Below, piece after piece: positions 10,600 to 17,894 of a DNA stretch of 64,000 nt. This stretch comes from Hanleya hanleyi (lineage: Eukaryota > Mollusca > Polyplacophora > Lepidopleurida > Hanleyidae). Where the stretch lies: positions 1 through 64,000 of the forward strand of contig JAVTVY010020309.1 in the NCBI GenBank assembly GCA_036873755.1, read 5' to 3'. The notes beneath the pieces are model-generated. The model saw only the letters and a program-made list of their open reading frames with translations. It was not told where the DNA came from and did no database searches. Every line of letters starts with the position of its first letter. The stretch's first letter is position 1. A program made the translations under genes and the position numbers.

Positions 10600-11386
10600 T
10601 ATGCAAAGTGGGGAGCACGTGCTTGTCGAAAATGAAGTGTCAGCACCACTTTTCCTCGTTCGAATGCCACCGGTCGTCCCGTGTCATCTCTTATATCCAC
10701 CGTGATCGTGTTGATGTCGGTATGTCGTACGGGCAGGTACATGATATGGTTGAAACTGTGGGTGACTTGACCTCCATACGTCTTTTTAATGGGGACCACC
10801 CGTAACAGAGGTGTGTTGATATCGCCCACGATGTGGTTGTCCACCACGTCCGAGTAGACGTAGAGTCCGTACATACCCGACTTCATATCCATCGGCATCT
10901 CGCCATGGTGTTCGGTGGGACCAGCGAACGTCTGTAGATCGAAACCCAGCATTTGCTGTAGCGTAGGACTGAGTTTCACATTCACGGTATCGGTGACGGT
11001 AAGCTGTGCCTTGTCGTTGTGTACGTTGACATCGAAGAACACGTTTCTCTTGAAGCGCAAGGCTATCAGGCGTGTTGCACTATCCGTCACCCCCCTAGCG
11101 CCTTATCATGCATCAGTCTTGACAGCCCACCCATGAACTGTTTGGGGGTATCGTATTGGCCTTCGGGCAGGGTGAGTCGGGTGTTTTTGCCTTCGTAGGT
11201 GACCTCGTACCACACTTCATTGGCTCGCACGTTGTACCACGAGTAAGGGTATTGGATATCCACGAGGGCACATTCCCACCGGCCAGGTAAATGTAACGGT
11301 TGCGGTAACTGGGTGACGTACTTGGCCACGGTGTTGTCAGGAAACACATCCAGCGAACTGTTACTGGGTAGGGTCAGGTAAAACAT
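10599..11386 (-). pseudogene. Minor capsid (penton-like) protein, element A, one frameshift
   Basis: The single jelly-roll penton-like protein of Polintons. The N-terminus MFYLTLPSNSSLDVFPDNT and the WECALVDIQYPYSWYNV block are typical of this family in invertebrate elements. The C-terminal half has GMYGLYVYSDVV and ends in a basic tail. A C/G homopolymer at 11090-11096 is the site of the break: the first 99 codons end there in TGA and the rest continues in another frame. A TATTAAAA motif lies 32 bases upstream of the ATG. The stop overlaps the next start as TAATG. Confidence 0.9.
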
Positions 11387-11417
11387 GGCGACTGAGCTGT
11401 CCTGCTGCTGCTGTTGG

Positions 11418-11425
11418 TTTTAATA
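11418..11425 (-). promoter_or_regulatory. TATA-like TATTAAAA before the penton gene
   Basis: On the minus strand TATTAAAA overlaps the TAA stop of the upstream gene and lies 32 bases before the penton ATG. Weaker than the other TATA boxes; it may allow separate transcription of penton, pVI, MCP and protease. Confidence 0.4.
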
Positions 11426-12254
11426 GGTCTTCCAGGCCTTGGGCGGTTGTGTCCGGCGTCGTGTTCGTCGCGTTGACTTGCTACGTGTCACGGCTCTGGA
11501 GATGTGGGGTGTCTTGATCAAGGGTGTTTTTTTATAGGCGCGAAAAGAAGGTGTCCGTTGTGGTGGTGTTTTGGGGGGTGACTCCGGTTCCCATTCGGAT
11601 TCCCAAGAAGGTTGTGGGCCACTCGGCGATTGCTGGGTTTGCTGCATAAAGGCCCAGCGGTGGGGGTTCCCCACCAATTCCTGTGGTACATGCATGTCTT
11701 TCAAGCCTTGAGCGAAGACCTCCCATCCTCGAGGATCGGTGTGCGATCTGCGTTGACGCATCAGATCATTCACTAAATCCGTCATGTGGGTGCCGGGGAC
11801 CACCTGATTCTGTACCAGGAGTTCGCCTTTATCATTCCAAGTCATGTTAGGATTCTGTTTCATCCGTTGTAATACCAGGCCAGCTTGTTTCTTGAACGAG
11901 GCAGGTACACTCTTCAGCACTTCGTCTTCCACCCACTGTGGGGCTGTGGGGGTACCCCTCACCCGGCTGTTGGAGCGGTGCTGAGGTCAGCGGTCTGTCA
12001 CGTGGTGGTGGTGGTGGTGGTGGTGCTGGGGTAGACAGGGTTTTGTATTGGTCCATGAACGTCATGTACCGTTGAAGCGTCTCATTGTACCGTTGTACTT
12101 TCTCACTGTCGCTTAACCCCGGTCTCTGTAAGATCTGTTGCATCTCTCCATCGAGGCTGTTTATGGTCTTCACCGTAGGTGGGACAGGGTAGGGTGATTG
12201 GAGGTTTTGCAGGAACCGTGGTTCGACGAGGACCATTTTTTTCGTGTGGTTCAT
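11420..12254 (-). pseudogene. Conserved Polinton virion-block protein of unknown function, element A, one frameshift
   Basis: The N-terminal module MVLVEPRFLQNL, LDGEMQQIL and SDSEKVQRYNETLQRYMTFMDQYK is typical of an uncharacterised protein found between capsid and ATPase genes in many animal Polintons. A proline run follows, then a conserved middle (WNDKGELLVQNQVVPGTHM) and a basic Arg/Thr-rich tail. The frame breaks near 11940-11975, where the sequence differs in length from copy B. B is intact here but broken elsewhere. The ATG overlaps the stop of the pX-like gene as ATGA, suggesting coupled translation. Confidence 0.75.
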
Positions 12255-12592
12255 TGTCGGCCGAAGAGTCCACCCAATACTGGACCCAACACGGAAGCGG
12301 CCAACGGTGCTAAGATGGCCCCGAGAAAGCCGCCTTTCTGTAACACCTTTTTCTTTTGTGTTTGAGGGACCCGCTTGTGGACTAGGGTTCGGAGACCTGT
12401 CTTATGCTTGGCCAACTTGGTCTTCTGAGCCGGAGTCAGTGGTACGTTGCCTTTTAACAGGTTGTACCCGATCTCGCACAGACAGCGTACATGGTCAGGG
12501 TCCGCACCGCGTACAATGGTTCGGACTAACTCGGGTGGGGCCGTCTTCAATACACGGAGCGTGTGAGCGTGCTTCCGTACTCGCGCAGACAT
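12251..12592 (-). CDS. Small basic pX-like virion protein, element A, intact (113 aa)
   Basis: The protein begins with an Arg/His-rich region, then a conserved LVRTIVRGADPDHVRCLCEI..NLLKGN segment and a Lys-rich stretch. It ends with a Gly-rich hydrophobic tail introduced by QKGGFLGAILAP. This architecture is conserved in Polintons and has been compared with adenovirus core protein pX, suggesting a role in DNA condensation or membrane contact; the role is inference. I chose the ATG at 12592, 37 bases downstream of a TATA-like GGATAAAAAG. The stop overlaps the next start (ATGA). Copy B has lost 67 codons from the middle. Confidence 0.8.
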   Translation of the reverse strand: MSARVRKHAHTLRVLKTAPPELVRTIVRGADPDHVRCLCEIGYNLLKGNVPLTPAQKTKLAKHKTGLRTLVHKRVPQTQKKKVLQKGGFLGAILAPLAASVLGPVLGGLFGRQ

Positions 12593-12628
12593 CCTGTACA
12601 ACTAATGCTAGAACCCACAACTCTGCCC

Positions 12629-12635
12629 TTTTTAT
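12629..12635 (-). promoter_or_regulatory. TATA-like box before the pX-like gene
   Basis: ATAAAAA on the minus strand, 37 bases before the ATG at 12592. It would drive the run of virion genes down to the protease. Confidence 0.5.
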
Positions 12636-12678
12636 CCACCTCACAGACAAAGTCAACCCTGCTGTGGTATTCATTCTT

Positions 12679-12684
12679 TTTATT
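12679..12684 (-). terminator. Poly(A) signal AATAAA downstream of ATPase, element A
   Basis: AATAATAAA on the minus strand, 60 bases after the ATPase stop and directly after a stem-loop. Confidence 0.65.
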
Positions 12685-12697
12685 ATTCCCCATCATC

Positions 12698-12740
12698 AAA
12701 CACACAGACCCCAGCTGGGGGCGCCACTGTGGGTGTGTTT
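12698..12740 (-). promoter_or_regulatory. 3' UTR stem-loop with GGCKCCCCCAG core, ATPase of element A
   Basis: On the minus strand AAACACAC-(CC)-ACAG pairs with CTGTGTGTTT around GTGGCGCCCCCAGCTGGGGT. It sits between the ATPase stop and AATAAA. The same core and TGATG..GGGGATAATAAA context follow the ZnF gene (55596-55628) and an unknown unit at 62648-62674. On the plus strand the core also resembles a CTCF site (CCAGCTGGGGGCGCC). Confidence 0.6.
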
Positions 12741-12743
12741 ACA

Positions 12744-13352
12744 TTATTTTTGCATGTACACGTGGTGGGTCTCTCCGGGAAAGATGCCGGTCCGTAGTCG
12801 AAGGTGGTCGGGGGTGGCTTGCTTGAGGTCGAACAGCATATACCCGTGCTGAGGGGTTGTGGCATCTTTGAAGGCTTCCAACGCAAACGGTGTGCGGCCG
12901 GGATACATCTGTCTCGCCAGGTGCAGCAGTTGAGTGGTATCTCTCGGGTTTTTGAAGACCACCAGGTAGTGGGCATTTAAGCTGATATTCCGATGTTCTT
13001 TGTTTTTACTGAACAGATTCTGCACAATGTAGATGATGCTGAGCCGTCGATGATGGCTGCCTTTGGTAAAGAGTTGGGTGACCCGTGCATCCGTCTCCGC
13101 CATGAGATCATCCAGAACCACCAAGGTGTCGGGTTCCAAATCGGCCAGGTTGGGTAGGCCTTCCACGAACGTGATGTGGGGCATTGCTGCATACGCTTCC
13201 TGCCATTCTCCATAACACCACACGACTCGGGCAATGGGTGGAGCGATCATGCTGTCGGCGTGTTGAAGGAGCTTCCTGACGAAGTGCGTTTTGCCGGAGC
13301 CCGTCGGTCCTGCGATGACGCAAGTGAAGGGATGCTGCCACCCAGGGTCCAT
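12744..13352 (-). CDS. ATP: Genome-packaging ATPase (FtsK/HerA type), element A, intact (202 aa)
   Basis: Walker A is AGPTGSGKT at residues 14-22, Walker B is LVVLDDLM at 77-84, and a sensor-like IIYIVQNLF lies at 106-114. This is the A32-like packaging ATPase that pumps element DNA into capsids. Length is normal for Polintons (about 200 residues). The ATG at 13352 is only 13 residues before Walker A. Its first ~35 codons overlap the 3' end of the membrane-protein gene in another frame, so it has no separate TATA box. Copy B has lost half of the protein, including everything after Walker B up to the C-terminal 25 residues. Confidence 0.93.
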   Translation of the reverse strand: MDPGWQHPFTCVIAGPTGSGKTHFVRKLLQHADSMIAPPIARVVWCYGEWQEAYAAMPHITFVEGLPNLADLEPDTLVVLDDLMAETDARVTQLFTKGSHHRRLSIIYIVQNLFSKNKEHRNISLNAHYLVVFKNPRDTTQLLHLARQMYPGRTPFALEAFKDATTPQHGYMLFDLKQATPDHLRLRTGIFPGETHHVYMQK

Positions 13353-13816
13353 GGTTTGAGGTCTATCCGTTGTCGTGGTAACCCGCTCTTGTAAATTTCG
13401 TACGAGTGAATTGGAGTGGTGGTGGGTACAACGTCGGTCGTCGTTGTCTGTTCACGTTCAGAGATGGTGCTGGGGGTGGGTACAACGTGGGTGGTCGGTT
13501 CACTGTGAGGGATGAAATCCGGTGGGTCTTGAGACGTAGTAGGTGTACTTGGTGTAAGTGTAGAGCTCGACGTGGCTTGTACGCGGGGTGTGGTGGTGGT
13601 GGTGACTGGGCTCGATACGACTGGTGCTCTCTGTAGACCCGTTTCACTGATGGCTGATGTTCTCAGTTGGTTAAGTAACGTACTGACATAGGCTACGTCG
13701 TAAAACACACCTCCGTACAACACACTCAGCAGGGTTAGCAATAGCACCCCAAAGACCACTTGCGCTTTGCGTGTTTTGCGAGACGCTGTCTTCAGAGGCA
13801 GCTGCTGTTGGTCCAT
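13247..13816 (-). CDS. Type II membrane protein with mucin-like Thr/Pro-rich ectodomain, element A (189 aa)
   Basis: A short basic N-terminus (SRKTRK) is followed by a hydrophobic segment at about residues 18-39 and then a Thr/Ser/Pro-rich region (~65-145) with many TTTT and TPTT blocks, typical of O-glycosylated stalks. The last ~35 codons overlap the ATPase start. I chose ATG at 13816, 49 bases downstream of CTATAAAAC; the upstream part of the open frame is integrase sequence in another frame. It could be an attachment or membrane-association protein, but no homology proves that. Copy B carries a 29-base deletion after the membrane segment. Confidence 0.7.
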   Translation of the reverse strand: MDQQQLPLKTASRKTRKAQVVFGVLLLTLLSVLYGGVFYDVAYVSTLLNQLRTSAISETGLQRAPVVSSPVTTTTTPRVQATSSSTLTPSTPTTSQDPPDFIPHSEPTTHVVPTPSTISEREQTTTTDVVPTTTPIHSYEIYKSGLPRQRIDLKPWTLGGSIPSLASSQDRRAPAKRTSSGSSFNTPTA

Positions 13817-13864
13817 AGCACTGTGGTCGGATGTGGAATGAAGGAGGACGGCAGTGGTGTCTGG

Positions 13865-13871
13865 TTTTATA
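13865..13871 (-). promoter_or_regulatory. TATA box overlapping the integrase stop codon
   Basis: TATAAAA on the minus strand; its TAA is the integrase stop (13867-13869). It lies 49 bases before the membrane-protein ATG. Conserved at 51511-51517 in element B as TATAAAC. Confidence 0.65.
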
Positions 13872-14940
13872 GTCGTTTCACCTGGTTGGCCGCGACCCAG
13901 GAATTGAAGGAACTGGGCCAGCCTTGCCATTTTACGAAATGAAACAGTTTGCCACGTCGACGTTCCGTTTTCAAAATCTGCTCCACCGTGTAGTAGTCTT
14001 GCTGTGTTTTTACAACAGGCTGTAATTCCGTGTCGTAAAACGTCCCCAGCAACGTTTCCCCTTGGAGATCTTCCAGTTCATAGACTCGCCGCTGTCGGGG
14101 TAGGCGCCGTTTAATCAGGAAGTGCTCATCGCTCCAGTTGGGCAAGTAACTTTTCTCGAACTTGCCCTTGACTTTACTGATCCGTACAGGGTCCCCGACC
14201 TTGTACACCGCCTTCGTCGTTCGCTGCGATGGCCTGGGGTACAAGACACGCCGGACTTGGGCTTCATTGCGTTGGGTCACGGTAATGGGGGCTCTCTCTA
14301 TACTTCGATGATAGGCTCGATTGTAACCCTTCACCAGTTTCGGGAGAACATCGATGTACCGCCTTGTATTCTTCTAGGTGAAATATTTATACATGCGGCC
14401 TTTGAATGTCCTGTTGAACCTCTCCACCACGGAAGCCTTGGTCTCGTTGTACGTATGGAAGAAAAACACCTTCTGTTTCTTGAGAAAGGCTTGGAACGGT
14501 CTGTTGAGGAATTCCGTGCCTTCGTCGGTTTGCAAATACAAAGGTTTGCGCCCGGTCTTGAAGATGTCTTTGAACGCCGCTATGAGATTTGCCCCCGTTT
14601 TCGTCCGGATGGGTACCACCCACGCATACTTGGATAGGATATCGATGCACGTCAAGATATACCGATTCTCATCGTTGTGTTTGGCAAAGGCGCTCATATC
14701 CACCAAATCCGCTTGCCACTGGGCATCTATTCCTCCCACGATGACCCGGTTCCGTAGAAAATGGCGACGGACAGATCGATGTAAGGTATAGGTGTCTTGT
14801 CTTCTTAACCAATCTCGGACTTGGGCACGTTGTACCCCCTGGGGTTTGGCCGCTCGATAGAGAGCCGACAATGCACTATAGGCTGCCGGACTGTCGGGAC
14901 TGTAGTATAAGTTATCCAACACCTTCTCCCAGCGCTTCAT
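13867..14940 (-). pseudogene. INT: Retroviral-type integrase with C-terminal chromodomain, element A, one internal stop
   Basis: About 357 codons. The rve catalytic core has Asp in QWQADLVDM (residue 78), Asp in LQTDEGTEF (139) and Glu in VERFNRTFK (173), with 33 residues between the last two. After the core, a C-terminal chromodomain (YTVEQILKTERRRGKLFHFVKWQGWPSS) probably guides integration to particular chromatin; chromodomain integrases are known in Polintons. A single in-frame TAG lies near 14370, after MYKYFT; copy B has a sense codon there but other lesions. The ATG lies 38 bases from a TATAAATAAA box inside the end of the P2 gene. This enzyme makes the 6-bp duplications seen here. Confidence 0.93.
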
Positions 14941-14968
14941 GGTGACAAAATGATGATGGACCCTGGCT

Positions 14969-15439
14969 CTATCGTTTATTTATAACGGGTATATCTTGGG
15001 CCGGAGTTTCTTTCTGATTTTCTTCGTGGACTTCCACAGTGGCCATGGTCAATGACCAGTCCAACTCGTCTGATGACCGCTTGATAAGCACTTCATCCAC
15101 ATCCACCACGGCATCTTCCAATGCAGACCATAGATCAGGGTGAAGGGTAAAATGCACTGTACTTCCATCTAGCCGAGCCAATTGAGTAAAGAAAGGGCCG
15201 CGTCGGATGTACACATCGTGACACAAGTGGATGAGGTCGCCGTCCAGTTCACCAGACAACACCCGTTTGAATTTGGTCCAGCCCTCCCGGGACAGACGAA
15301 TGTGAGCCGGGCACGGTTGTGTAGGGTCCGCATCACAGACGTCTCCCACCTCCTCCATGATATCGACCTTATCCGCATACACGTGCAGGAAAGCCTCGGG
15401 GGTCAAGCTGAAATACGCCAGTACTATATGCTCCGTCAT
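14969..15439 (-). CDS. P2: unknown Polinton accessory protein, element A (156 aa)
   Basis: Paralogue of the next upstream gene P1; both contain DGWTKFKRVLSGELDGDLIH or a close variant. Two similar halves are visible, each with a beta-rich strand followed by [R/T]LxxDLW or RLSREGW. This recalls the PC4/p15 coactivator fold in layout, but the resemblance is weak and by eye only. ATG at 15439 is preceded by TATAAATACGAG at 41 bases. The C-terminal codons (VINKR) contain the integrase TATA box. Copy B is frameshifted in a C run near 52720. Confidence 0.65.
   Translation of the reverse strand: MTEHIVLAYFSLTPEAFLHVYADKVDIMEEVGDVCDADPTQPCPAHIRLSREGWTKFKRVLSGELDGDLIHLCHDVYIRRGPFFTQLARLDGSTVHFTLHPDLWSALEDAVVDVDEVLIKRSSDELDWSLTMATVEVHEENQKETPAQDIPVINKR
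14975..14984 (-). promoter_or_regulatory. Combined TATA box and AATAAA inside the P2 gene end
   Basis: The minus-strand string TATAAATAAA serves as P2 codons just before its TAG, contains a TATA box 38 bases before the integrase ATG, and also contains the poly(A) signal AATAAA. Identical in element B. Confidence 0.6.
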
Positions 15440-15479
15440 GGTCAGTACGTGAATGGTACCAGATTTCACTGTCTCTCGT

Positions 15480-15486
15480 ATTTATA
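15480..15486 (-). promoter_or_regulatory. TATA box of P2, element A
   Basis: TATAAATACGAG on the minus strand, 41 bases before the P2 ATG. Nearly the same string (TATAAATACGAGG) precedes P1, so promoter and gene were duplicated together. Confidence 0.65.
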
Positions 15487-15511
15487 GGGAGAACCCCGTG
15501 AGATCAAAGGA

Positions 15512-16006
15512 TCAGGTGGTCATGTCATTGGGCTGACTGAGTCTAGCGGGGTAATCAATGGCATCGTCGTCGGGTTCATGTAGTTGTTCATGGGGTTCAG
15601 CCAGGGCGTCCTCCATAGCACGAGCCCATGCCAATTGGTCGGGTGATCGGTCGTCCGGTGTAAACAACTGGTCCACAATAGGCACTACTTTCTCCAAGGC
15701 TGACCACACAAAGGGGCTTAGGAGGATACTTCGCGTAGGCTCTTGGTAGCGGCCCAGGCGTATGTGGACGGGCGGGTCGGAATATACGTAGATGGCATTG
15801 TCCAGGTGGATGAGGTCTCCGTCCAACTCACCGCTCAACACCCGTTTAAATTTAGTCCAGCCATCACGCTGTAGCGTCACCGTATTCGATAGCATCTCAG
15901 CGGGCGCCCAGTAAATAGCTTCATCGTCTTTCACGAGGATGACTTTATCTTGATAGACGTATAACCCCACACTGGGTGTAAGAGGCAGGATGGCTCGTAG
16001 TGACAT
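15512..16006 (-). CDS. P1: unknown Polinton accessory protein, paralogue of P2, element A (164 aa)
   Basis: Shares with P2 the block RDGWTKFKRVLSGELDGDLIHL, the preceding LxVYQDKVxLV pattern and the following FVWSALEKVVPIVDQLF. The C-terminus is acidic (PDDDAID). I chose ATG at 16006 rather than an upstream non-ATG start because it lies 54 bases from TATAAATACGAGG. P1 is intact in both A and B and more diverged between copies than P2. Function unknown; the conserved block suggests a nucleic-acid or protein-binding surface, which is inference. Confidence 0.65.
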   Translation of the reverse strand: MSLRAILPLTPSVGLYVYQDKVILVKDDEAIYWAPAEMLSNTVTLQRDGWTKFKRVLSGELDGDLIHLDNAIYVYSDPPVHIRLGRYQEPTRSILLSPFVWSALEKVVPIVDQLFTPDDRSPDQLAWARAMEDALAEPHEQLHEPDDDAIDYPARLSQPNDMTT

Positions 16007-16059
16007 GCTTGCTCTAAATGTCGAAGGGAGAATGACACACACTCTGTCTCATCCCTCGT

Positions 16060-16066
16060 ATTTATA
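16060..16066 (-). promoter_or_regulatory. TATA box of P1, element A
   Basis: TATAAATACGAGG starts 3 bases after the TGA stop (16070-16072) of the tail-anchored gene and lies 54 bases before the P1 ATG. Confidence 0.65.
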
Positions 16067-16069
16067 GTG

Positions 16070-16396
16070 TCAATACCACAGCGCCAGGGTGAATAGGGCA
16101 CAGACTAGTATGAGGCCAACCAGCCGGCGCTGGTTCCGGCGTGAGCGCTCCTGGTCCATAGCGCGAGCATCAAGGATGGCTGTCATAGTCCAGTAGTGGT
16201 GAGTGATGGCACGCCTCTCCATTGAGTGCACTCTGTGGAGGACCGCTTCTGTGAACTCGTTCAGGATCTGGCGTCGTCCCTCGTTGTCGTCGCCATCTGC
16301 AAACATGGACCGGACCACTGCTCGGTAACCCGTGAATGAATTCACCACGGTGGCATACTGTAAAATGCGAGTCGCATGGGGCTGGATCTCCGCCAT
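16070..16396 (-). CDS. Tail-anchored small membrane protein, element A (108 aa)
   Basis: A soluble helical region with an acidic DGDDNEGRRQ segment ends in a basic RSRRNQRR stretch and a C-terminal hydrophobic anchor LVGLILVCALFTLALWY. This would place the protein on a membrane facing the cytosol. I chose ATG at 16396 (GCCATGG context) because a TATA box (16437-16443) is 41 bases upstream; the longer frame would start on the TATA itself. Copy B (53637-53963) is intact and about 93 percent identical by eye. Family not recognised. Confidence 0.65.
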   Translation of the reverse strand: MAEIQPHATRILQYATVVNSFTGYRAVVRSMFADGDDNEGRRQILNEFTEAVLHRVHSMERRAITHHYWTMTAILDARAMDQERSRRNQRRLVGLILVCALFTLALWY

Positions 16397-16436
16397 GGCT
16401 CTGTAGAAATGAAGGTGTGGGATCCAGAGGGACATG

Positions 16437-16443
16437 TTTTATA
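16437..16443 (-). promoter_or_regulatory. TATA box of the tail-anchored gene, element A
   Basis: TATAAAA on the minus strand 41 bases before the chosen ATG; conserved in B at about 54010-54016. Confidence 0.6.
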
Positions 16444-16551
16444 GACCAGATGTAGCTCTACGGGTATAGTCCGTGATACGTACTATTCTGATGGGTTAGT
16501 CCAAAAAAAGGGAGCAACAACAACAACACAGATTACAGATCAATCCTTTTA

Positions 16552-16761
16552 TTATGCGTGAACAACATAGAAATGCATGTACTGACCTGTCTGTGGGAGG
16601 TTTCCCACAATGGCGTTCACCTTCGCGTCTTTTCGTGTACGTCCGTGTCTTTCGTTAAAGTCCGTGTATCTTCGGTAAAGTCCGTAGGCATTGGGCAAGG
16701 AAGCTTTTTCCCGAGACCGAATCACCGCCAGACATGACTGCATCACCGCGGATGAATACAT
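16552..16761 (-). CDS. Small ORF running out of the right TIR (69 aa), doubtful
   Basis: ATG at 16761 lies in TIR sequence; the C-terminal end KVNAIVG.LPQTGQYMHFY.VHA is conserved in B, where the stop is at 54136-54138. The stop codon overlaps a poly(A) signal (GCATAATAAA). Between them a ~20-bp repeat (GTGTCTTTTCGGTAAAGTCC) varies in number. Copy B has no in-frame ATG, so only the 3' end is conserved. It may be a small basic protein or the conserved 3' end of a non-coding transcript. Confidence 0.35.
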   Translation of the reverse strand: MYSSAVMQSCLAVIRSREKASLPNAYGLYRRYTDFNERHGRTRKDAKVNAIVGNLPQTGQYMHFYVVHA

Positions 16762-17888
16762 TCTTGCACTCACTCACACCACAGGTCGAGTGAGGTATCA
16801 AAGTGAAGCTTAGGTGAAGGAGCATCTAATGGACTGGGTGTGGGTTGACATATCGATAAAAAATGGATATGACCTTGAACTGATCACGTGACCTCCCCGT
16901 GATGACAAATACCCAGAACCAAGTGAGTACATGCATCCCATAGTCCCAGGTCACGCCCGATTCACGCAGACCGGAAGTGACGTCATACACCTGCGCACAA
17001 CCGTGATGGAAAAAATGGATATGACCTTGAACTGATCACGTGACCTCCCCGTAATGACAAATACCCAGAACCAAGTGAGTACATGCATCCCATAGTCCCA
17101 GGTCACGCCCGATTCACGCAGACCGGAAGTGACGTCATACACCTGCGCACAACCGTGATGGAAAAACCCAGAACCAAGTCAGTACATGCATTCCATACAG
17201 GCAGACGAGGTCAAAATACTCGCTTCTGATTGGCTGTCAAAGGTCAGGTAAGTCAGAGTGCTCCACAAAGTAGTGCAATGAATACACCCCTTTCCCTAAA
17301 AATCGACTCCTCTTATACGTTTTTCTATCCACCTCCCACCACACGACACAAAAACTGGCCGCCATCTTGTACCCACACCAAAAAGGACACAAAAACTGGC
17401 CGCCATCTTGTACCCACATGGCCGCCATTTTGAAACACACCACCCACAACACACACAAACAAGCCGCCATTTTGAAAAAACCCAGAGACCTCATTTGCAT
17501 ATTTTCAGTAACAACAGGCCGCCATTTTGAAACACACCACCCACAACACACACAAACAAGCCGCCATTTTGAAAATATGCAAATGAGGGCCGGGAATGGG
17601 GCAGGTGAAATTGTCCACCATTTTGAAACACACCACCCATAACACACAACTACAAGCCGCCATTTTGAAACACACCACCCATAACACACACAAACAAGCC
17701 GCCATTTTGAAACACACCACCCATAACACACACAAACAAGCCGCCATTTTGAAAACCCACACACCTCATTTGCATAAACTCATTTGCATAAACTCACGCA
17801 TGCGCACACACACACTTCTGACCCAAAAACAAATTCTGCGCATGCGCAGTGAGGCGCTAATCTATCTACTTGCGCATTGCATACTACT
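16699..17888 (-). repeat. Right TIR of Polinton A, with internal insertion
   Basis: Reverse complement of 3603-4268, ending in ATACTACT-3'. It includes the same ATGGCGGC (here GCCGCCAT) array and octamers. It is interrupted at ~16784-17329. Confidence 0.92.
16784..17329. repeat. Insertion in right TIR: subterminal unit plus 151-bp tandem repeat
   Basis: Absent from the left TIR. It starts with a fragment of the ~152-bp subterminal unit, then two tandem ~151-bp units (from ~16858 and ~17010) with GACCTTGAACTGATCACGTGAC and CACGCAGACCGGAAGTGACGTCA, and a partial third (~17157). Related sequence lies near 27600-27660. Confidence 0.8.
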
Positions 17889-17894
17889 AATGGG
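17889..17894. other. Right target-site duplication of Polinton A (AATGGG)
   Basis: AATGGG immediately follows the terminus ATACTACT and matches 3597-3602. Confidence 0.9.

Larger units (their letters stand above)
3603..17888 (-). mobile_element. Polinton/Maverick element A, complete, no DNA polymerase gene (14,286 bp)
   Basis: The element has 5'-AGTAGTAT termini, long TIRs and a perfect 6-bp AATGGG duplication. It encodes, all on the minus strand, a protease, major and minor capsid proteins, packaging ATPase, chromodomain integrase and at least six accessory proteins. This is the virion and integration set of Polintons/adintoviruses. The left ~4.5 kb (4269-8200) holds only repeats and promoter-like DNA. 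No PolB is found anywhere inside, although the borders are intact. Several genes carry one or two frameshifts or a stop. Polintons are typically 15-20 kb with a PolB of 1000 or more residues, so A looks like a polymerase-less, possibly trans-mobilised form. Confidence 0.93.

Noticed and set aside
12244..12852. 202-codon plus-strand frame over the pX-like gene
   Set aside because: Antisense shadow of conserved minus-strand genes; no recognisable protein.
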